Assembly: GCA_964545925.1 (NCBI GenBank)
Contig: CAZJHM010000006.1
Location: 1-32,116, forward strand
Direction of reading: 5' to 3'
Source of the DNA: CAZJHM01 sp964545925
GTDB lineage: Archaea; Iainarchaeota; Iainarchaeia; Iainarchaeales; CAZJHM01
Length of the DNA stretch: 32,116 bases
Both the position numbers and the translations under genes were made by a program. The notes under the pieces are model-generated. The model saw nothing but the letters and a program-made list of their open reading frames with translations, searched no databases and was not told the DNA's origin. This document shows, one piece after another, positions 15,362-23,855 of the stretch (the stretch's first letter is position 1; every line of letters starts with the position of its first letter).

Positions 15362-15907
15362 CTTATGTACTTTAATTTCTTTTAGTTTTAAGTCTAACTT
15401 CTTATTTATTTTTTCTATATTATTATTTATATTCCCAATATCTTTATGTAAAGATTCATCAAAAGTCGAAATAGCATAATTATAATAAAGTGAAATACAA
15501 CACATTTTCAAATCTCTGTTTTTACTATAAGTTATTTTCAATCTTTCAATTTCATTACAAATATCAAAAAATCTTTTATCAAAAGGTTCTTCTATAATCT
15601 CAAAATTTTCACTTTCTTTTAGAAAATTATTTATTATTTCCATTTTATTATCCTTATCTAATTTTTTCAAACCTAAGATTATTTCAGAAAGAATGGTATG
15701 TGTATATAATAATCTATATTTTCTTCTGTGATTTAAAATTATTTTTTGGGCTTTTTCAGAATTTATTTCTTCACCATAATACGAGATAATAATTGATGCA
15801 TCGATAATTATTTTTTGGAATTTACAATTTGGATTAGTTATTAAACATTCAACACAAGGTATTTTTTTACCATATTCACATTTAGGTAAAGAATGTAAAT
15901 AATTCAT
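15347..15907 (-). CDS. PIN-domain protein with N-terminal cysteine cluster, putative toxin nuclease
   Basis: A 186-residue protein. Residues 10-28 carry CX7CX2CX6C, a possible zinc knuckle. The PIN ribonuclease fold follows: IIIDASIIISYY (Asp36), TILSEIILG (Glu75), KNRDLKMC (Asp132) and STFDESL (Asp150) give the acidic residues that bind metal in VapC-like nucleases. The C-terminal tail is lysine-rich. Two starts are adjacent: GTG 15910 and ATG 15907 (MNYLHSLPKC). The gene begins 2-5 nt after the stop of the upstream gene with no Shine-Dalgarno site, so it is probably translated by coupling. With the Panacea-like neighbour it looks like a toxin-antitoxin pair. A housekeeping RNA-processing PIN protein is the alternative. 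Confidence 0.75.
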   Translation of the reverse strand: MNYLHSLPKCEYGKKIPCVECLITNPNCKFQKIIIDASIIISYYGEEINSEKAQKIILNHRRKYRLLYTHTILSEIILGLKKLDKDNKMEIINNFLKESENFEIIEEPFDKRFFDICNEIERLKITYSKNRDLKMCCISLYYNYAISTFDESLHKDIGNINNNIEKINKKLDLKLKEIKVHKPAVA

Positions 15908-15912
15908 CACAA

Positions 15913-16386
15913 TTAGTTTTGTAATAATTTGTGTTCATTTAATTTATTAATTACTAATTTAAATTTTTCTTTATTGTCTAGATATTTGTGTTTGTTTTTC
16001 AATATCTCAAAAATATTTTCAATCTTATTATTTTCTACTAAATATAATATATCTGCAACCATTTCATAGTTCACAGAAGGAGGTTCATTTTCATTTTTAC
16101 CAATTCCATTTATTATATCTTCAAATATTTTTATTTGAGAATTTTCTTTTTCAGTTATTGAAAATTCGTTTTTTAAATCTTCATTCTTTGTTTCAAAAAT
16201 ATCTTTGGCAAGTTTTGTTGAATAAGGCCCATATATATACATTCCATAATCATCATATTTTTCTAGTCCTTTAAAACCTAGTTTCTGCAAAATATATATT
16301 GTTTTTTGAAATTGTATTCGTTCAGGCAAACTGTTTTTATTTAAGTCTAATTTTTTCCAAATTTTAATAAGTGTTTCATTCCCCAT
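15913..16386 (-). CDS. Panacea/DUF4065-like protein, putative antitoxin of the PIN gene
   Basis: A 157-residue protein. Residues about 18-60 (PERIQFQKTIYILQKLGF, then YGMYIYGPYSTKLAKDIF) resemble the Panacea/DUF4065 domain, whose core is an LQKLxYxxQ helix followed by a YGPYS/YGPVxxxL turn. Panacea proteins are known as antitoxins that neutralise many unrelated toxins. The rest is helical and highly charged. I choose ATG 16386 (MGNETLIKIW): TATA-like GAATTATATAATT (about 16402-16413) lies 25 nt upstream. The frame is open up to 16458, but those residues overlap the promoter. It forms an operon with the PIN gene downstream. The domain call is by eye from a short motif. Confidence 0.55.
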   Translation of the reverse strand: MGNETLIKIWKKLDLNKNSLPERIQFQKTIYILQKLGFKGLEKYDDYGMYIYGPYSTKLAKDIFETKNEDLKNEFSITEKENSQIKIFEDIINGIGKNENEPPSVNYEMVADILYLVENNKIENIFEILKNKHKYLDNKEKFKLVINKLNEHKLLQN

Positions 16387-16466
16387 ATTTATCTTTCTTT
16401 TTCTAATTATATAATTCTTTCCTTGGACTCTTGCCGATGGAAAATTCAAGAAAAACAAAAAAATTT

Positions 16467-16847
16467 TTATTTAACAAATTTCCTGTCAACTTCTGAAATC
16501 AGAACATCACAAGCTGCTTTTATAGATTCCAATTGCTTGATTATTCTTTCTTTTTCCATTTCTATTTCTTGTATATTTTGGTATGGAGAAAGAGCTTCAC
16601 GAAGCATTACAGAATCAACAGAAGCATAAGGATATTTGTCCATTTTTTTTGCTAAATCTTCAACCATTTCTCCTAACCAAAGATTAAGCTCATCTTTAAC
16701 TTGCTTCTTTATCTGTTTTCCTTCTCTTAAATTTTTCCTTAAAATTCTTACAATACTAGCAGTTGGAAAAGGCATCTTTTTATCATCTGATTCCTCTTCT
16801 TCTAATATTTCATCCATTTCTTTTACTTCTTCTTTAACTTTAGGCAT
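16467..16847 (-). CDS. Histone-fold protein with acidic N-tail and C-terminal coiled coil
   Basis: A 126-residue protein. Residues 1-25 are an acidic tail (EILEEEESDD). Residues 26-89 fit an archaeal histone fold: PTASIVRILRKN (alpha 1), a long helix QVKDELNLWLGEMVEDLAKK (alpha 2), and YASVDSVMLREAL (loop 2 and alpha 3, equivalent to the TIKAEDIELAV stretch of methanogen histones). Residues 91-126 form an amphipathic helix (EIEMEKERIIKQLESIK) likely to be a coiled coil. The start is ATG 16847 (MPKVKEEV), preceded by GGGGAG as Shine-Dalgarno site; TTG 16853 is in frame but less likely. TATA-like AAATATATTTAG is near 16877-16888. It could package DNA or act as a transcription-factor-like subunit. 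Confidence 0.65.
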   Translation of the reverse strand: MPKVKEEVKEMDEILEEEESDDKKMPFPTASIVRILRKNLREGKQIKKQVKDELNLWLGEMVEDLAKKMDKYPYASVDSVMLREALSPYQNIQEIEMEKERIIKQLESIKAACDVLISEVDRKFVK

Positions 16848-17130
16848 TTTCAACTCCCCACAAAAATCGTTTTACTAAATATATTTTCCCCCACAAGCTT
16901 TAAAAAACCTCTTTAAGCAAGAATTTTTATTTAAAAACCCCCCAGAATTCAAGCCTTTAGATATCTCTAAACCCTAAAATTCAACACCTTGCTTAAAAAG
17001 AAAAAAACCTTTGAAAAACCCTGCTTTTCCTCTACATAACACAAAAAAACATAAAATAAGCTTTAAATATTTTTCCCTATCCAAATTACTTAATCAAAAG
17101 AAAATTATCTACTTGTGAGGTGTTTGTAGT
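16848..17130. promoter_or_regulatory. Divergent promoter region between the histone-fold and thermosome genes
   Basis: 283 bp without a gene. The minus-strand promoter of the histone-fold gene is near 16877-16888. On the plus strand, CTTTAAATATTT (17060-17071) is the thermosome TATA element, and GAGGTG (17116-17121) is its Shine-Dalgarno site before ATG 17131. An inverted pair TTTAAGCAAG (16912-16921) and CTTGCTTAAA (16988-16997) flanks about 66 bp, and CTTTAAA-type sequences recur. No RNA-gene structure was seen. Confidence 0.5.
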
Positions 17131-18756
17131 ATGTCTGATAATCAATCAGGAGCTTTTTTAGGCGAAGGAACAAAAAGAACAAAAGGCAGAGATGCCCAAA
17201 GAATAAATATTTTAATTGCTCAAGCAGTTGCTCAAGCAGTTAAAAGCACATTAGGTCCAAAAGGAATGGATAAAATGATTGTTGATGATTTAGGAGATAT
17301 TACTATCAGTAATGATGGAGCAACAATTTTAAGTGAAATGTCTATTGAACACCCAGCAGGAAAAATGCTAGTAGAAATAGCAAAATCACAAGATGATGAA
17401 GTTGGAGATGGAACAACAACAGTTGTAATTTTAGCAGGAACAATGTTAAAAGAAGCAGAGAATCTTTTAAACAATGATATTCATCCATCAGTTATAATCA
17501 AAGGATATAGAATAGCTTCAGGAAAAGCAAAAGAATTCTTAAATGAAATAGCAAGAGATGTAAATATAAAAGACAGAGAAATACTAAGAAACATAGCACT
17601 AACTTCAATGACAGGAAAGTCAGCAGAATCAGCAGAAGAATTAGCAGATTTAGTTGTTGATTCAATCTCAATGGTAGGAGAAGAAAGAAATGGAAAAATG
17701 TTAGTTGACATTGAAAATATAAAAGTTGAAAAAAAACAAGGAGGCTCAATGTCTGATTCAAAATTAATAAAAGGAATAGTTGTAGACAAAGAAGTTGTTC
17801 ATAGTGCAATGCCTAAAAATATAAAGAATGCAAAAATCGCATTAGTTGATGCAGCATTTGAAGTTAAAGAAACAGAAACAGATGCAAAAATAGAAATTAC
17901 AAGTCCAGAACAAATGAATGCATTTTTAATCCAAGAAGAAGAAATGTTAAAGAATTTTGTAAAGAAAGTAAAACAATCAGGAGCAAATGTTCTTTTATGC
18001 CAAAAAGGAATAGATGATTTAGCTCAACATTTTTTAGCAAAGGAAAAAATCTTAGCAGTCCGCAGAGTTAAAAAATCAGATATGACTGCTTTAGCAAGAG
18101 CAACAGGAGCAAAGATTGTTTCAAGAATAGAAGATTTAACCCAAGAAGATTTAGGAACAGCATTAAATGTTGAAGAAAAGAAAATCTCAGGAGAAAACAT
18201 GGTTTTCATAGAGGGATGCCAAAACCCAAAATCAGTTTCTATTCTTTTAAGAGGAGGCTCAGAACACATTGTTGATGAAGTTGAAAGAGCAATACATGAT
18301 GCTTTGATGTCTGTGACAACAGCAATCAAAGATGGAAAAATAGTTGCTGGTGGAGGTTCACCAGAAATAGAAGTTGCAATAAGACTAAGGGAATATTCTT
18401 CAACAATTGGTGGAAGAGAACAATTAGCAATTGAAGCATTTGCAAATGCTTTAGAAGAAATCCCAAGAACATTAGCAGAAACAGCAGGAATGAATCCTTT
18501 AGACACAACAGTTAAATTAAGAGCAGCACATAGAAAAGAAAATGGAAAAGATATAGGAGTAGATGTTTTAGAAGGAGACATAGGAGATTTATATAAAAAG
18601 AATGTTCTAGAGCCTTTATCAGTTAAAACACAAGCTATTGCTTCAGCCTCAGAAGTTGCTGAAATGATTCTCCGTATAGACGACATAATTGCTGGCTCTT
18701 CAAAGAACAAGATGCCTCCAATGCCACCAGGTGGAATGGAGGGCATGGGAGATTAA
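17131..18756 (+). CDS. thsA: Thermosome subunit (group II chaperonin)
   Basis: A 541-residue archaeal chaperonin subunit that refolds proteins in a double-ring cage. The equatorial ATP site is clear: STLGPKGMDKMIVDDLGDIT near residues 40-60 and EVGDGTTTVVILAG near 90. NDGATIL and LRGGSEHIVDEVERAIHDAL follow in the expected positions, and VVAGGGSPEIEVA- and GMNPLDT-type motifs close the C-terminal equatorial half. It ends with the usual Gly/Met-rich tail (MPPGGMEGMGD). A single chaperonin gene is present in this window. A strong GAGGTG Shine-Dalgarno site and a TATA element upstream suggest high expression. Confidence 0.97.
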   Translation: MSDNQSGAFLGEGTKRTKGRDAQRINILIAQAVAQAVKSTLGPKGMDKMIVDDLGDITISNDGATILSEMSIEHPAGKMLVEIAKSQDDEVGDGTTTVVILAGTMLKEAENLLNNDIHPSVIIKGYRIASGKAKEFLNEIARDVNIKDREILRNIALTSMTGKSAESAEELADLVVDSISMVGEERNGKMLVDIENIKVEKKQGGSMSDSKLIKGIVVDKEVVHSAMPKNIKNAKIALVDAAFEVKETETDAKIEITSPEQMNAFLIQEEEMLKNFVKKVKQSGANVLLCQKGIDDLAQHFLAKEKILAVRRVKKSDMTALARATGAKIVSRIEDLTQEDLGTALNVEEKKISGENMVFIEGCQNPKSVSILLRGGSEHIVDEVERAIHDALMSVTTAIKDGKIVAGGGSPEIEVAIRLREYSSTIGGREQLAIEAFANALEEIPRTLAETAGMNPLDTTVKLRAAHRKENGKDIGVDVLEGDIGDLYKKNVLEPLSVKTQAIASASEVAEMILRIDDIIAGSSKNKMPPMPPGGMEGMGD

Positions 18757-18790
18757 AGAAACTCCCTTTTTCTTAATTTTCTTTGAAAAC

Positions 18791-18931
18791 AAATTTTTTG
18801 TTTATTTCTATATATTTTATACAAAGAAAACAAGATATTCCTAATTTCTCAAACTAAAAAACCAAGAAAATAAAATTTTTGTTTGTTTCTATAACCTTCT
18901 CCGAGAGAAAACAAAAGATTTCTAACTAATT
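18791..18931 (+). repeat. Imperfect tandem repeat in the thermosome-MCM intergenic region
   Basis: Two copies of about 59 nt start at 18791 and 18873. Shared landmarks are AAATTTTT, TTTGTTT-TTTCTATA, GAGAAAACAA-like and GAT-TTCTAA. Upstream, TTTTCTTTGAAAAC (18777-18790) resembles the dispersed hairpin unit. The intergenic region (18757-19021) also contains AGGGGGA twice (near 18985 and 19007) before MCM; the second is its Shine-Dalgarno site. Part of the similarity may be AT bias. Confidence 0.4.
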
Positions 18932-19021
18932 ATATCTATTAACTTATACAGCCTTTATATTACAACTGCATTGGCAGTTTAGTTCAGGGGGATTAATAAG
19001 TATTTAGGGGGAGAAGTTTGT

Positions 19022-21136
19022 ATGTCATTGGTTGATTTTGACAAAATAGAGCAAGAAGAAAATCCAGCAAAGGCAAAGTTTCAGAATTTCTTTGAAGAAG
19101 TTTATAAAAAAGAACTAGATGCTTTAATAAATGATTATCCAGATACTCGCTCAATAGATATTGATTTCAAAAAACTTGGAGAACACGACTTTGAATTAGC
19201 AGATTCTCTTTTGGAAGATCCAGATACAATAATTCAAGCAGCAGAAGAAGCAATTGCATCTTCTAATTTGGCTTTATTTGAATCAAAAAAAGATTTCCAA
19301 ATCCATGTTAGATTTTTCAATCTTCCAAAAGACAGACAAATTCCTATAAGAGACATAAGTTCAAACCACCTCAATAAACTTATCTCTGTGGAAGGTATTG
19401 CAAGAGAAATAACAGAAGTTTTTCCTTCTCTAAGAATTGCATCTTTTAAATGTAGAAGATGTGGAAGCATACAAAAACTCCCCCAAAAAACCCAAGAGCA
19501 AAAATTAAATTCTCCTGTAATTTGCTCAGAATGTAATGCGAGAGAATACATTTTAGATCAAGACAATTCAATCTTTGAAGATTACCAAAAAATAAATATT
19601 CAAGAACCTTTAGAAAGATTAAAAGGAAATGAACAACCTGTTTCTTTAGAACTTCATACAAGAGATGATTTAGTAAATAAAGTTTCAATTGGAAACATAG
19701 TTATATATACAGGAATTCTCAGATTAACTCCAAACAACAAAAGTCCAAACAAAGTTGTTTATAGAAAAGTTTTGGAAATTGTTCATATTGAAGAAACACA
19801 TAAAGAATTTGAAGAAGTTGAAGTTTCAAAAGAAGAAGAACAAGAAATAAAAGAACTTTCAAAACGTCCAGATATTTATGAAAGATTAATTCAATCAATT
19901 GCTCCAGCAATTTATGGACATGATGATATAAAAGAAGCAATTGTTTTCCAATTATTTGGAGGAGTTAGAAAAGAACTCCCAGGAGAACAATTAATCAGAG
20001 GAAATATTCATATTCTTTTAATGGGAGACCCAGGTGTTGCAAAATCTCAGTTATTGCAAGCAGCAAATAGAATTGCTCCTAAGAGTATCTATATTGCAGG
20101 AAAAACAACAACTTCTGTTGGATTAACAGCTTCAGCAGTAAAGGAAGATTTTGGAGAAGGAGCATGGTCTTTAAAAGCAGGTGCTTTAGTCTTAGCAAGT
20201 GGTGGAATCTGTATGACAGATGAGCTTGATAAAATGACAGATGAAGATCGTTCTGCTTTGCATGAAGCAATGGAACAAGGAACTGTTTCTGTTGCAAAAG
20301 CAGGAATAGTTTCTCGTTTTAAAGCAGATACAAGTATTCTTTCAGCAGCCAATCCAAAATATTCTCGTTTTGATAGAAATTCTCCATTTGTAGACCAAGT
20401 TAATTTAGCAAAATCTTTGGTTTCAAGATATGATTTATTCTTTATGATTTTAGACAACCAAGATTCAGAAAGAGACAGAAATATTGCAAACACAATTTTT
20501 CATTCTCATCGTTTAGGAGAAAAAATAAAACAATATAAAAAGAAAGGAAAACATTTGGAAATGGAAGAAGGAGAAGTAAAAATAAAACCTTTGATTGAAC
20601 AAGAAATTCTAAGAAAATATTTAGCTTATTCCCGCCAAAACATTTTTCCAATTCTTTCAGAAGAAGCAGTAAAAGAAATCCGTGAATTTTATTTAGATTT
20701 GAGAAGAAAAAGTGCACAAGGAGAAGGAGCCCCACCAACTCACAGACAATTAGAAGGATTAATTAGATTAGCCGAAGCCTCGGCTCGTGTAAAACTTAAA
20801 GACACAGCAGATTTAGAAGATGCTCAAAGAGCACTGAAGATTTTCAAGAAATCAATTGAAAATGCATTAACAGATTTAAAAACAGGACAACCTGATTTTG
20901 ACTTGGTAAATGTCGGAACTCCAAAAACCAAAACTGATTTAATCCGCGAAGTTTTAAGAATAATAAAAACAAAAGCAAGAGAACAAGATGCAGTTACTCT
21001 TGAAGAAATAAAAGCTGAATTAGAATCTAGAAAAATGGAGTCTTCTGATTTATCTGATATCTTGGCAAGTCTTTCAAGAGCAGGAGACATCTATTCTCCT
21101 AAACACGGAACTTGGCGCCCTTCTGACTCTAATTAA
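19022..21136 (+). CDS. mcm: Replicative DNA helicase MCM
   Basis: A 704-residue minichromosome maintenance helicase that unwinds DNA at replication forks. The N-terminal domain has a zinc-binding CRRCGS / CSECNA set (about residues 144-177) and the OB fold. The AAA+ domain has Walker A GDPGVAKSQ, Walker B with MTDELDKM, sensor SAANPKYSRFD and arginine finger SRYDLFF. A winged-helix domain ends the protein (VTLEEIKAELESRKMES). No intein interrupts the AAA+ motifs, a common insertion point. GGGGGA about 10 nt upstream is the Shine-Dalgarno site. It converges on the next minus-strand gene with only 5 nt between. Confidence 0.97.
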   Translation: MSLVDFDKIEQEENPAKAKFQNFFEEVYKKELDALINDYPDTRSIDIDFKKLGEHDFELADSLLEDPDTIIQAAEEAIASSNLALFESKKDFQIHVRFFNLPKDRQIPIRDISSNHLNKLISVEGIAREITEVFPSLRIASFKCRRCGSIQKLPQKTQEQKLNSPVICSECNAREYILDQDNSIFEDYQKINIQEPLERLKGNEQPVSLELHTRDDLVNKVSIGNIVIYTGILRLTPNNKSPNKVVYRKVLEIVHIEETHKEFEEVEVSKEEEQEIKELSKRPDIYERLIQSIAPAIYGHDDIKEAIVFQLFGGVRKELPGEQLIRGNIHILLMGDPGVAKSQLLQAANRIAPKSIYIAGKTTTSVGLTASAVKEDFGEGAWSLKAGALVLASGGICMTDELDKMTDEDRSALHEAMEQGTVSVAKAGIVSRFKADTSILSAANPKYSRFDRNSPFVDQVNLAKSLVSRYDLFFMILDNQDSERDRNIANTIFHSHRLGEKIKQYKKKGKHLEMEEGEVKIKPLIEQEILRKYLAYSRQNIFPILSEEAVKEIREFYLDLRRKSAQGEGAPPTHRQLEGLIRLAEASARVKLKDTADLEDAQRALKIFKKSIENALTDLKTGQPDFDLVNVGTPKTKTDLIREVLRIIKTKAREQDAVTLEEIKAELESRKMESSDLSDILASLSRAGDIYSPKHGTWRPSDSN

Positions 21137-21141
21137 AGAAA

Positions 21142-21597
21142 TCATAAAAAAGCAAAACTCAAAATACTGACTAAAAACCCAGCAATCAAAACACCAATAA
21201 CACAAGCAATTGCAAAATCTCTTTTTCTCAATCCAAAAATATGCGCTAAGACAGCTCCACTATAAACTCCAGAGCCAGGCAAAGGAATAGCAATAAAAAA
21301 AGCAATACCTAAAACTCCATATTTTTCAACAATACCTTCTGCTCTTTTCTGCAATCCTTTAATATAAAAATTATATAATTTTCTTAAGAATTTAGATTTC
21401 TCTAAAAACCAATCAAGCAATAACTGAACAATCAAATAAGTAATTAATCCAAGAAGAATATTTATTAAAATAATAAATCCAATACTTGAAAAAGGTTCCA
21501 AACCTAAAATATTCACAGCATAAGGAATACTTGCTCTTAATTCCAAACCAGGTATAATAGTTATTAAAATCAATTGCAATAATATTTCAAATTCCAT
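21142..21597 (-). CDS. Putative small multidrug-export family membrane protein (COG2426)
   Basis: A 151-residue protein with about four membrane segments. ITIIPGLELRASIPYAV (about 12-28), YGVLGIAFFIAIPLPGSGVY (about 94-113) with GAVLAHIFGLRKRDFA, and a final GVLIAGFLVSILSFAF helix match the PF06695 family almost throughout. The name is historical; transport of drugs has little experimental support. GGAGA and GGCGAG lie shortly upstream of ATG 21597. It follows DUF357 on the same strand after about 50 nt and may be the last gene of the dphB operon. Confidence 0.85.
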   Translation of the reverse strand: MEFEILLQLILITIIPGLELRASIPYAVNILGLEPFSSIGFIILINILLGLITYLIVQLLLDWFLEKSKFLRKLYNFYIKGLQKRAEGIVEKYGVLGIAFFIAIPLPGSGVYSGAVLAHIFGLRKRDFAIACVIGVLIAGFLVSILSFAFL

Positions 21598-21648
21598 TTT
21601 CTCGCCTTTTTTATTCTCCGATATTTCTCTTTTTTCTTACCAGAAAAA

Positions 21649-21936
21649 TCACTTCAAAGTAAATAATTTATCATCTCCCTTTCCATCCAACAACCCAGCT
21701 CTAACACCCGCATCTAACCAAGCATGTGCATAACTAACAGCTCCTAAAGCCAAGATATAATCCCCTTTTTCATAAAAATGTTTAGCATCTGAGAGATATC
21801 TGGAACACATATCCAAGAAATCTTCTGCAATCTTCCTGTCTTTTTCTTTTAACTTTGAGAGAATTTCAATCTTTCCAAGAGCTTTTTCAGTCAACTTGAA
21901 ATATTTATCACATCTTTCTTTTATTTTCTCCTTCAT
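21649..21936 (-). CDS. DUF357 family protein
   Basis: A 95-residue, mostly helical protein. CSRYLSDAKHFYEKGDYILA and SYAHAWLDAGVRAGLLDG (about residues 44-85) are the signature of the archaeal DUF357 family. Function is unknown. It starts 6 nt after the dphB stop, an arrangement I recall as recurring in archaea, so a link to diphthamide synthesis or translation is possible but unproven. Confidence 0.85.
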   Translation of the reverse strand: MKEKIKERCDKYFKLTEKALGKIEILSKLKEKDRKIAEDFLDMCSRYLSDAKHFYEKGDYILALGAVSYAHAWLDAGVRAGLLDGKGDDKLFTLK

Positions 21937-21942
21937 TTTTTT

Positions 21943-22698
21943 TCACTTCTTTTTTCCAGCAGTTTTCCATTTCTCCACAATTTCCAAAAATTCCTTTTCC
22001 TTTTCATTTATTTTTCCAGCAATAATTAAACTTTGAGGCAGTGAAGATTTCTTGGAAAATTTCTTTATCTTTTCTCTTCCAATCAAAATCTTTTCTTTTT
22101 TCCCTCCAATTCCACACAATGCAATATAATCCTGATTTTTAAGTTTTCCTTCTCTATCAATCTGTTCCAATAACTCCAAACCTTCCCAAGCAGTCATAAA
22201 TTTCTCTTTATCTCTTTTTATATCCAACAAGCAAAGAGTATGCAATCCTTCTCTCAAATTCCCAAGAATCTGCTCATAAAAAGACTTTGGAAAATAATTT
22301 TCCTCCTGAAAAACCAGAGTAACAGTCCTCCCAAATTTATAAGGATCCAAACCACTTAAACCTAAAATATCAAAGACTCCAATTCCCATTACAATCTCAA
22401 TTTCTACACCTGAAGAAACACAATCACTAACCAATTGCATATGAGTAGTAGCATTCAAAGGATTCCCAAAAACTAAAAGTCCAATCTTCCTATCGCGAGC
22501 TTTTTCAACTAAAAAATCACCTTCAACTTCTTCTCTTTTCAATAATTTTACACCTCTTATTTTTTTTCCAGCCAAAGAATCTCCAGAATAAAAAGAAGTA
22601 TAGTCTTCACAATACAATTCATCACAGTCTTTTATTTTCTTGCGGGCTTCTAAAGTCATTTGTTTTTTATTCAGCCCAATTCCAATTAAATACAGCAT
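21943..22698 (-). CDS. dphB: Diphthine synthase
   Basis: A 251-residue SAM-dependent methyltransferase (Dph5/DphB) that methylates the modified histidine of elongation factor 2 during diphthamide formation. The N-terminus MLYLIGIGLNKKQMTLEARK and CEDYTSFYSGDS correspond to the family start (LYLIGLGL and YTS). VFGNPLNATTHMQL is the GDP(L)-A-THxxL SAM-binding turn, although GDPL reads GNPL here. GIGVFDILGLSGLDPYKFGR and YEQILGNLREGLHTLCLLDI follow in order. The ATG at 22698 begins directly with the first strand, as in the family. It leads an operon with DUF357 and possibly the small export-like gene. Confidence 0.92.
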   Translation of the reverse strand: MLYLIGIGLNKKQMTLEARKKIKDCDELYCEDYTSFYSGDSLAGKKIRGVKLLKREEVEGDFLVEKARDRKIGLLVFGNPLNATTHMQLVSDCVSSGVEIEIVMGIGVFDILGLSGLDPYKFGRTVTLVFQEENYFPKSFYEQILGNLREGLHTLCLLDIKRDKEKFMTAWEGLELLEQIDREGKLKNQDYIALCGIGGKKEKILIGREKIKKFSKKSSLPQSLIIAGKINEKEKEFLEIVEKWKTAGKKK

Positions 22699-22855
22699 AA
22701 TAAACTCTCAGTCAGACAACTTAAAAACTCTTTTGGTTGTTTTTTCTCTCCAAATATAAAACAATTTCATTAAAAAACTCTTTTTTCTAGAAAAATTTAA
22801 ATAAAAAAAGATTTATAAATAAAGAACTCCTTCTATACTTAACAGTTTTACTCAA

Positions 22856-22866
22856 AAGGAGGTGAA
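22856..22866 (+). promoter_or_regulatory. Strong Shine-Dalgarno site (AAAGGAGGTGA) with upstream TATA box
   Basis: The full anti-Shine-Dalgarno complement GGAGGTGA lies 5-6 nt before ATG 22872. A TATA-like GATTTATAAATAA at 22810-22822 would give a leader of about 25 nt. It is one of the best ribosome binding sites in the window. Confidence 0.7.
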
Positions 22867-22871
22867 AAAGA

Positions 22872-23531
22872 ATGGACTTAATAAACACAATTAAAAAACC
22901 TTTTGCAGATTACAAGACTTTAATTATAGGAATAGTTATCTCACTAATACCTATAGTCAGTATTTTAAACATGGGTTATATAATGAAAGTCATAAGAGAG
23001 AGAAAGAAACTCCCAGAATACACTTTTAATTCAGACTTGATAATGGATTCACTGAAAGCATTAGTCTTTGGAATAATCTGGGCTTTTATAATAGCAATAA
23101 TATTTGCAATCTTAACTCTCTTTTTTGGAGGTTCTGTTTTATCAGGATTAGATTTCTCAGACCCAGCAACAGTAATGACTTCAATAGCAGGAAGTATAGC
23201 AACAATAATAGCAGCAGGAATTATCTTCATAATAGTTGGAATAATTCTAGTGCTTATTGTATTTGCCGGATTCCTAAATTTCGTTAAGAAAAACTCATTA
23301 AAAGCAGGATTTGCAATAGGAGACATAATAAAAATAGCCTTTTCAGGAAAATTCATAATTGCATTTGTAATTGCAATGATATTAGCATTTGTAATCCAGT
23401 TTATTTGGGGTTACATACTAACATTATTAGCAGTTTTAATGACAAATCCAATTTTGGCAGCAATCCTATTAGGACTATTAAATTTCCCAATAATGGTAAT
23501 CATGTGGGATATAATTGCAGATTCAGCATAA
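22872..23531 (+). CDS. DUF4013-like membrane protein
   Basis: A 219-residue protein with about five hydrophobic segments (roughly 17-37, 63-87, 104-140, 160-185, 188-215). NMGYIMKVIRERKKLPEY (about 33-50) is the soluble loop characteristic of DUF4013 proteins, which are widespread in archaea and have no known role. Codons are strongly ATA-rich. The strong Shine-Dalgarno and TATA elements upstream suggest substantial expression as a single gene. Confidence 0.7.
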   Translation: MDLINTIKKPFADYKTLIIGIVISLIPIVSILNMGYIMKVIRERKKLPEYTFNSDLIMDSLKALVFGIIWAFIIAIIFAILTLFFGGSVLSGLDFSDPATVMTSIAGSIATIIAAGIIFIIVGIILVLIVFAGFLNFVKKNSLKAGFAIGDIIKIAFSGKFIIAFVIAMILAFVIQFIWGYILTLLAVLMTNPILAAILLGLLNFPIMVIMWDIIADSA

Positions 23532-23654
23532 TTTTTTTTATTTTTTATTTTTTTATTAAAACAATACTACTTTTTAGTAAAAATATTATTTAAATATTAG
23601 TTAAGAAACAGATTTTAAAAAGAAAAAAATAAGAAGAAAAAAAGAAAAATTGTT

Positions 23655-23855
23655 TTATTTTGCCATGAAATAGATATACAGAACATAAAGTCCTGAGAGT
23701 CCTATTAAGGCATAGATTAGTGTTCCTAATACAGGCATTATTGGTGTTGCTATTATAGCGACTAAGTCCATATTCATTAATCCGAATAGTCCCCAGTTTA
23801 TTGCACCAATTATTACCAAGATATAGGCAATTAAATCTAGTAATCCTTTCTCCAT
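23655..23855 (-). CDS. DUF378 family small membrane protein
   Basis: A 66-residue protein with two membrane helices. LDLIAYILVIIGAINWGLFG with NMDLVAIIA and then ALIGLSGLYVLYIY match the DUF378 family nearly end to end. Function unknown. GAGGTG lies about 9 nt upstream of ATG 23855. Confidence 0.88.
   Translation of the reverse strand: MEKGLLDLIAYILVIIGAINWGLFGLMNMDLVAIIATPIMPVLGTLIYALIGLSGLYVLYIYFMAK

Noticed and set aside
16387..16458. Longer start for the Panacea-like gene at 16458
   Set aside because: The extra stretch includes the probable TATA box, and its codons look unlike the rest of the protein.
17232..18746. Long minus-strand open frames inside the thermosome gene (up to 240 codons)
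   Set aside because: They are shadows of a strongly conserved plus-strand gene and have Ser/Ile/Leu-biased composition without motifs.
20000..20500. Possible intein in MCM
   Set aside because: Walker A, Walker B and the arginine finger are contiguous with normal spacing.
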